Shown here: positions 58,658-64,000 of the stretch, in pieces | How positions within the stretch are numbered: position 1 is the stretch's first letter | Layout of the letters: each line of letters opens with the position of its first letter | Source of the DNA: Aquatica leii | Taxonomy: Eukaryota > Arthropoda > Insecta > Coleoptera > Lampyridae | Assembly (NCBI GenBank): GCA_035610365.1 | Contig: CM069432.1 | Span: 172,916,035-172,980,034 of the forward strand | Length of the DNA stretch: 64,000 nucleotides | Reading direction: 5' to 3' | Notes under the pieces: model-generated | Told to the model about the DNA's origin: nothing | Seen by the model: the letters and a program-made list of their open reading frames with translations, nothing else | The model's database searches: none | Position numbers and translations under genes: made by a program

Positions 58658-59248
58658 ATCGCCCGATTACGTTTATTGAGCTAAAACCAAAATTGATGAA
58701 CCTGTTAATGAATGCGCTACAAGTTGAATCTGATCCACAAAATGCTCACATGTTGTTAGGGGGACTATTTTTGTGCGTTCAAGATTCGGCTGCTTTTGAG
58801 GCAGTCGAGCATGTTACACAACCATTACCTGAAGCGCCTACTAATTTACTTAGTTCAGGTATTGCACTTGATCACGTACAAGCATGTTAACTTTTGTTTT
58901 ATTATGTATTTGCTTGCATGATAGCATCTGATACCACAAGCACTTCCAGCATGACGGGTGGTTCTGACTCTCGTTCGGACTACTTTAAAGGCGATTCTTT
59001 ATGTGACCATCCACTTGGTATGTTATGTTTTGTTTTAATGCACTGCGCATTTGTTTTGTTTTCTTAAATTCATTTTATACACCTTCTAAACTGTTTTATT
59101 GTGACAGATTCTGCTCATGCGTTGTTTGTTCGAGCTACTTATTTGGTGTGTCACCGGTTAATCTCTTCGTGGAAGACAGATTTAAATGTATCTTTAGCTG
59201 CTTTGGAGTTACTATCTGGTCTGGCACGGATACACATAAAAGAATCAG
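58658..59248 (+). CDS. RALGAPB: RALGAPB exons 9-11 (gene continues beyond window)
   Basis: Exons 58658-58858, 58925-59017 and 59108-59248, all in frame with exon 8. Exon 9, DRPITFIELKPKLMNLLMNA with LQVESDPQNAHMLLGGLFLC, matches the human segment [20 protein letters not shown]. Exon 10 is a Ser/Thr/Asp linker. Exon 11, HALFVRATYLVCHRLISSWK with DLNVSLAALELLSGLARIHI, matches the [20 protein letters not shown] region. A GTAGCT donor closes exon 11 in phase 1. No later exon is visible before 64000, so the C-terminal half, including the RapGAP-like domain, lies outside. Confidence 0.93.
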
Positions 59249-59631
59249 GTAGCTATATTTAATTTCAAAGATGTTTAAACATACGCTTGATTATTCTGTA
59301 GTCTCCAGGAAATTTACGGGTATGACTTTACACTTTTTTTTAAGTACATGTTGAATTTGTGTTTAGGTACATAGTATACGTAAGATCTTAGAAATATCTA
59401 ATCTTTCTTGTATAATTTAGTATCACAATCGTTATTTTTTTAATCATTGATTAACCAATGTATATCTGTATACTACACACTATACTGAAAAACTAAGAAC
59501 TAAAAATAACATTCTCCATGTATAGGTAGACTCCGAAACATTGTCGACAAACTGTAACTATTTAAAAAACTTTTTTAACACTATACTACCTTCAAAGGAG
59601 TGGACTTTTCTATATATTTAAGTTGAGTTAA
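59249..59631. other. RALGAPB: RALGAPB intron 11 start
   Basis: Intron sequence between the exon 11 donor and the left end of the piggyBac relic; nothing else recognised. Confidence 0.5.
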
Positions 59632-59929
59632 CCCTTTCTCTGCTACGCCCGTAAACATACGTTTTCCAAATATATTTTTATATGCTATTCCCGTACATTT
59701 ACGTTCTTAGTGTTTATAAACTGTGCTTTTTCCGTTTATATACGTACGAAAACTTGTTCGAACTTGTTATGATCTGTTTATATTCCAGTTCTAAAGTTTG
59801 CTTCAGTATTGTGCAGTCAATATTGTCCCACGTGTTTATTTGCTACAATAAATATTGAGAATAAGCTCCCAAAATGACTGGATTCGTAAGTTCGAGTGAT
59901 GAAGAAACTAAACAGTTAAGGGGGTATTC

Positions 59930-61513
59930 TAGTCTAGAGGCTCGATTTTCAGGTGATTTTGCGAGCTTAATAAAAAAAAACAGTAAACATTTTAACTATC
60001 CGTTTTTTTTGGATTTTTTATTGATACTTGAATAATATAAAATTATATAGTAGTTTTAAAAAAATTAAAAATTGAAGTCGTTAGAGGCCGGCAAAGTAGA
60101 GACTCAAAAAAAAAGGTATCTCCTGGTTGACGTGATTTCAATCCTCCTGATGATCTGAAACATAAAATTAAGGTTAATTCTTATTAAACAAAGATGCAGA
60201 ATGATCTGCACGTAGCCGATTTGAAAAAAAAAAATTTTGTACAAAATGGCGTCTTTTTGAAAAAAAAAAAGATAATTTTTTTACTTCCTTTTTTCAACTT
60301 TAGGAATTTTTTTAAAATAGTAAAAAAAAAATCTAAAAACCCCTATGTGTAGACAATTTTGATAGTATGAAGAAAGTGTGTAGAGTAGTTACAAAATGTC
60401 CTGGCACTCGCCCCTCCATGCGCATATGATTCACACGCGTCGAAAGTATTCGACAAATATGCTACTATTCAACTTATAAATGTAGTCATTTGCTTTATTT
60501 ACTTCACGTTGTATTCGTACGTTGCCGATTGTTACAAATTAACATTCAAAACAAATGTATTCAGTTAAGATGCCAATCGTTAAAAAAATCGATAATTACT
60601 AAATTTATACATTTGCCGCATATTTTTAGGATGGCAGTTTTGCTACCGAAGAGTCCCGATTATAACATCGTTTAAATTTTTCAAATTGTAGAAATTCGCG
60701 CCGCGCATCTCGAGTGCCACGACGTTTTGTAATTACTATACCAAGTTTCAAGTCAATCGGTGAATTAGAACTTGAGATATCTTGTCAACCGTATCAAAAA
60801 AAATAGTTTCGAGAAAAATGCATTTAAAGTTTACAGTCTCATTTCGGGCAGTCTAAGTGGTTTAATGGTATGTTATACTTACATTTTTTTAATCAGCCAT
60901 TCCTGCCTCATACAATATTCTTTCCTCTACCTCAAAAGCTACATTTTTGGCAGATCTTTTAGTCATACGAACAGTTCTGTTTTTTTTGGAAGCTTCGGAA
61001 GCTCGTATCTCGGAGCGGTTGATACGCTGTTGATCTCGTTTGTTATATAATTTCATCATCTTTTGAACTTTTTAATTTCGCTGCTGAAGCACTCGTGACA
61101 CTTGTATCTTGCTCCATAGAATAACGATTGGGTGAACCATTCCTTTTTCTATCTGGACGCAAATTACTTCCTCTTTTTATGTTTTTAAACCATTTTATAT
61201 TAAAAATTTGAATATAACACTGAACAAATGCACAGTACACAGTGAACGCACATCCACGTGGCTTAAAGGTAGAACTAAATATAAAATATGAGAACACATA
61301 GGTCACAATAGAAATACAGAACCTTCCAGATGCTCGTTGTTCAGGTATATATTGAGAACAAAAGAATTTATAGGATCATTATTATTATAACTCCAAGAAT
61401 AATTTAAATTTCCGTAAATCCTCTTAGGGGCTTACTTTTAATAAACTAAACTTTGAAAATATGAAGAAAAAAAAACTAAATTTTTTTTCAAATTTCTATA
61501 CTAGAATACCCCC
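59930..61513 (-). mobile_element. TTAA element (Kolobok-like) nested in the piggyBac relic
   Basis: Ends GGGGGTATTCTAGT and ACTAGAATACCCCC, with TTAA on both sides (59926-59929 and 61514-61517): a perfect 4-bp duplication inside the transposase frame of the older element. On the minus strand 61043-61180 reads QDTSVTSASAAKLKSSKDDE. A second frame downstream reads NKRDQQRINRSEIRASEASK then VEERILYEAGMAD. Both resemble the N- and C-terminal parts of arthropod Mutator-like/Kolobok transposases, with the middle missing. It is therefore probably an internally deleted relative of the palindromic element. Confidence 0.75.
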
Positions 61514-62790
61514 TTAAATTAGTTAATTACAAATACTGACTCTGAAGATAAATATTTCGACATGGAAGAAATCGAATATTGTAATGACGAAGAAACTGAA
61601 GACATGCCGTTAGCTGCAGCTAGATTATAAGTTTGTCTTTAAAATGAAGTGGAAACGGGATGAACAGTTTCAACAATTATACATTTATTTGATAAAATTC
61701 ATTCGGGATTTGAAACTCATCATAAAGTTATTATTTTGAGGTTTTTTTTTCAAATTGATCGGAAAATTGGCGGTGAAACTAATAGATAAGACTTGGTTAC
61801 GAAAATTTCAACAAAAATGTTTTTTTGCGTCTAAGTAAATGGAAAGGAACTAATAGGGAAGAAGTTTATTTGTTTATCGTTGTGACATTGCTTAAATCGC
61901 GAAATAAAACACTGAAATTAAACGAATGCTGGTCAAAAGATCATCTGCTAAGTGTCTAGAAATCGATATTTATTACTTTTACGTTTGTTACATTTTTGCA
62001 GCAATGATGTTCTAGAACTGAATCCGGCAATGGTTTATACAAATTCTACGTGGTTCTTGAAGAATTTGTAATGTTAAAAATGCTTTTTACTCACTCGGTA
62101 CACATTTCATATTAATATCAGTTGGCAACTTTGCATTTGGTGTTATAAATGTGATTTATTGTCAGATATTCTATCTACTTTGTCATTTCCATCCCATTAA
62201 CTACAAAACGAACTCATGTAATTTACTGTTCGGCGTAGCTTTCTAAATCATGGGCCATCCCAATCGTTTTATAGTGAAAATAAAGTTCTCGTGAAAGTTT
62301 TTCGGCATTTGAGAGTTTATTTATGGATTAATCCGTCATGCTATTCAAAGGAACACCTTTTTTCAAACAGTTTAATAAGAACTATACGACATAGTTCGGA
62401 ATTAAATTGATTGTTCCAACTGACGTGGATTCACACTATGTTCTTAGTTTCATTATCTATACGGTATTCAAGAAATAGATCCGAATTTAGAAATGTCTAC
62501 GTGGAATCTTATTTAGGACTGGGTCATAATTTATACACAAATAATATTGGTATACCAGTCTAATTTTAACTAATTATTTACATATCAATAAATCTAATAC
62601 TTGCGGTACTGTTAGAATAAATCGCGGGGAAATTACAGATTTGAACGAACTTCATAAAAAATGGCGCAATAACAAAACAAAACGCAATGGCTTTGTCTTG
62701 GGAAAAGCGACGCGTTGTAAACATGCAATGGATACTGTTGTTATTATTCAAACTAGAAAAGTGAAACGTAATGGTACATTTGTTTGAATG

Positions 62791-62914
62791 CTGCTGAACT
62801 TTCATTGTTTATTATTTTGAAACGAATATACACAACGTTTCGATTGCTGTGGTATCTGCAATCGAAACGTTGTGTATATTCGTTTCAAAATAATAAACAA
62901 TGAAAGTTCAGCAG
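62791..62914. repeat. Perfect 57-bp-arm hairpin between short direct repeats
   Basis: 62791-62847 and 62858-62914 are exact reverse complements (57 of 57 by eye) with a 10-base loop TGTGGTATCT. On either side the word CGTAATGGTACAT occurs (62767-62779 and 62929-62941), and both copies encode RNGT of the piggyBac transposase, so a short piece of the old coding sequence was duplicated. Confidence 0.9.
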
Positions 62915-63052
62915 AATGCTATTACTTCGTAATGGTACATCTAATGAAAAACCACAACGCGTAGTCGATTACAATCAAGATATGGATCCTATAGATATAA
63001 TTGATATGCTACTGAGTTCTACAGAATGCGTTCGGAAAATACTTAAGTGGTA

Positions 63053-63774
63053 AAAAAATAATTTTTTTCACTTAGTTGTAAAGGTCCATGCCCTGTATAA
63101 AGTTAAAACAGGCGAAAATACTTCATTATTTAGTTAGACTACTGCGTGTATACCATAATTTATACAAGATAACTGAAAATGAATGGAATTAAATTTGTTT
63201 TTGTGTTAATACTTCATTGTTATTTAAATTGAAGTCCATATAAAAAATAAATATGGACGGAAGCGTGCATACCAAGCGCTCAATATTAATCGGTTTGTCT
63301 TATGGAAAGCGACAATCGCGCGTTCAGTTCAGAATAATACCACGCTTAAACAACGTTGCTTTGTAATATACTTATAATTCGTTTGTCGTTTGAAATTTGC
63401 GTACAACAGTGAAGCTACATTTGTCTAATGTTCCTGTAGTCATCAGCGACTTTTTCGTTTCGTTATTAAGTGTTATAAAGAATACGCGTTTTTAAAAGTA
63501 CACTGAAATATACAATTTTAAATTTGAATAAATCGTGGTCTTTGTTACAAACATTGTAGGTTCGGTTATTAGTTATTAGATATGTAGTAACTGTGCCTAG
63601 ATTGTTAATTGCTCAGGGTCATTTGTTTTAAAAATGCACTTACTTTTCGAGGAAAAGTACTTTCTTTTTGGCACATAGTACTTTCTTACAAACAGAGCGA
63701 ACTGTAAGAAGCATCATTTTTATATTATTTTGAATATTATTGCGCTTGGGTTTTTTAATCACTTGTAATTAGTG
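63053..63774. other. Intron sequence, nothing recognised
   Basis: It may contain the unrecognised right part of the piggyBac relic. No coding frame supported. Confidence 0.4.
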
Positions 63775-63965
63775 ATGGAGAATAAGTAACTATTCAATAC
63801 TTGAGTACTCGTTACTCGCTAGGATCCGAAGTAACGATTACTCGATAGGCAAAGTATTCGTTACATAGTTACATTCGTACCATTCGATTACAGTATTCAC
63901 ATCTGCAAAATCGGTTTCAGTACCAGTTTGTACTCAGTACTCATAGTACACCATTACTCGTTTTA
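63775..63965. repeat. GTTACTCG/GTACTC-rich degenerate repeat
   Basis: Irregularly repeated GTACTCGTTACTCG-like words (63805-63965). TAGTGATGGAGAATAAGTAA at the left resembles the start of insect hAT-type MITEs of the form AGTGATGG. The window ends before a right terminus. Confidence 0.4.
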
Positions 63966-64000
63966 TGAATTGTAATTTTGTAGGGACAATATTGAATACA

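Larger units (their letters stand above)
59632..63052 (+). mobile_element. piggyBac-type element relic in RALGAPB intron 11
   Basis: The left end, CCCTTTCTCTGCTACGCCCG, follows TTAA at 59628-59631, as in piggyBac-like elements. A transposase start MTGFVSSSDEETKQL at 59874 is interrupted at TTAA (59926) by another element and resumes at 61518 with DSEDKYFDMEEIEYCNDEET. Later decayed pieces include YVESYLGLGHNLYTNN (62500s), NKSNTCGTVRINRGEI (62590s) and KPQRVVDYNQDMDPIDIID (62950s). These match the lGkGhxlytDN, T-G-T-x-R and DYNxxMGGVD blocks of the family. Stops and frameshifts are many. The right terminus was not identified. Confidence 0.75.

Noticed and set aside
60490-61050. Plus-strand open frames inside the nested TTAA element
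   Set aside because: The meaningful coding similarity is on the minus strand; the plus frames are shadows and AT-rich chance readings.

Overview
The window is nuclear DNA of an arthropod, most likely an insect. It is AT-rich. Its genes have short GT-AG introns, and between and inside them lies a dense, nested mass of transposable elements. The species cannot be named from sequence alone. I see no bacterial or phage features and no tRNA, rRNA or CRISPR locus.

Three host genes lie head to tail on the plus strand. NUB1 (NEDD8 ultimate buster 1) has ten coding exons, 11389-49118, 584 codons, with an open frame across every proposed junction. PSMF1, the proteasome inhibitor PI31, has two exons, 50309-51210, 281 codons. 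The 5' half of RALGAPB, the Ral GTPase-activating complex beta subunit, has eleven coding exons in the window, 52084-59248, and runs past the right edge. NUB1 and PI31 both act at the proteasome: NUB1 delivers NEDD8 and FAT10 conjugates, and PI31 binds the 20S core.

Layout: (a) 1-11000 is a decayed Gypsy retroelement split by two TIR elements, then two hAT-type elements with perfect 8-bp target duplications, then a nearly intact, intron-containing IS630-Tc1-mariner-class transposon at 8594-10946. (b) NUB1 exons 1-2 are followed by a 34.8-kb second intron. That intron holds Gypsy, LINE, Penelope, Crypton-like tyrosine recombinase, hAT and P-element relics. It also holds a 10-kb TTAA-flanked giant palindrome with Kolobok-type transposase fragments; a Gypsy element sits in one arm, and that Gypsy's 3' LTR carries a hAT-like insertion. 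Further on are three Tc1/mariner elements (one nested) in a TA microsatellite and a Harbinger relic. (c) NUB1 exons 3-10, PSMF1 and RALGAPB follow. RALGAPB introns carry a Gypsy relic, a solo LTR eight bases after a splice donor, and a piggyBac relic into which a second TTAA element has jumped.

The most notable objects are the palindromic TTAA element with ~2.3-kb arms (25261-35254), the multi-exon transposon with about 80 residues between its second and third catalytic acids (8594-10946) together with its 182-bp deletion derivative (23046-23227), the Crypton-like recombinase relic (20431-21286), and a perfect 57-bp-arm hairpin between short direct repeats (62791-62914). All family calls come from motifs read by eye; no database search was run.
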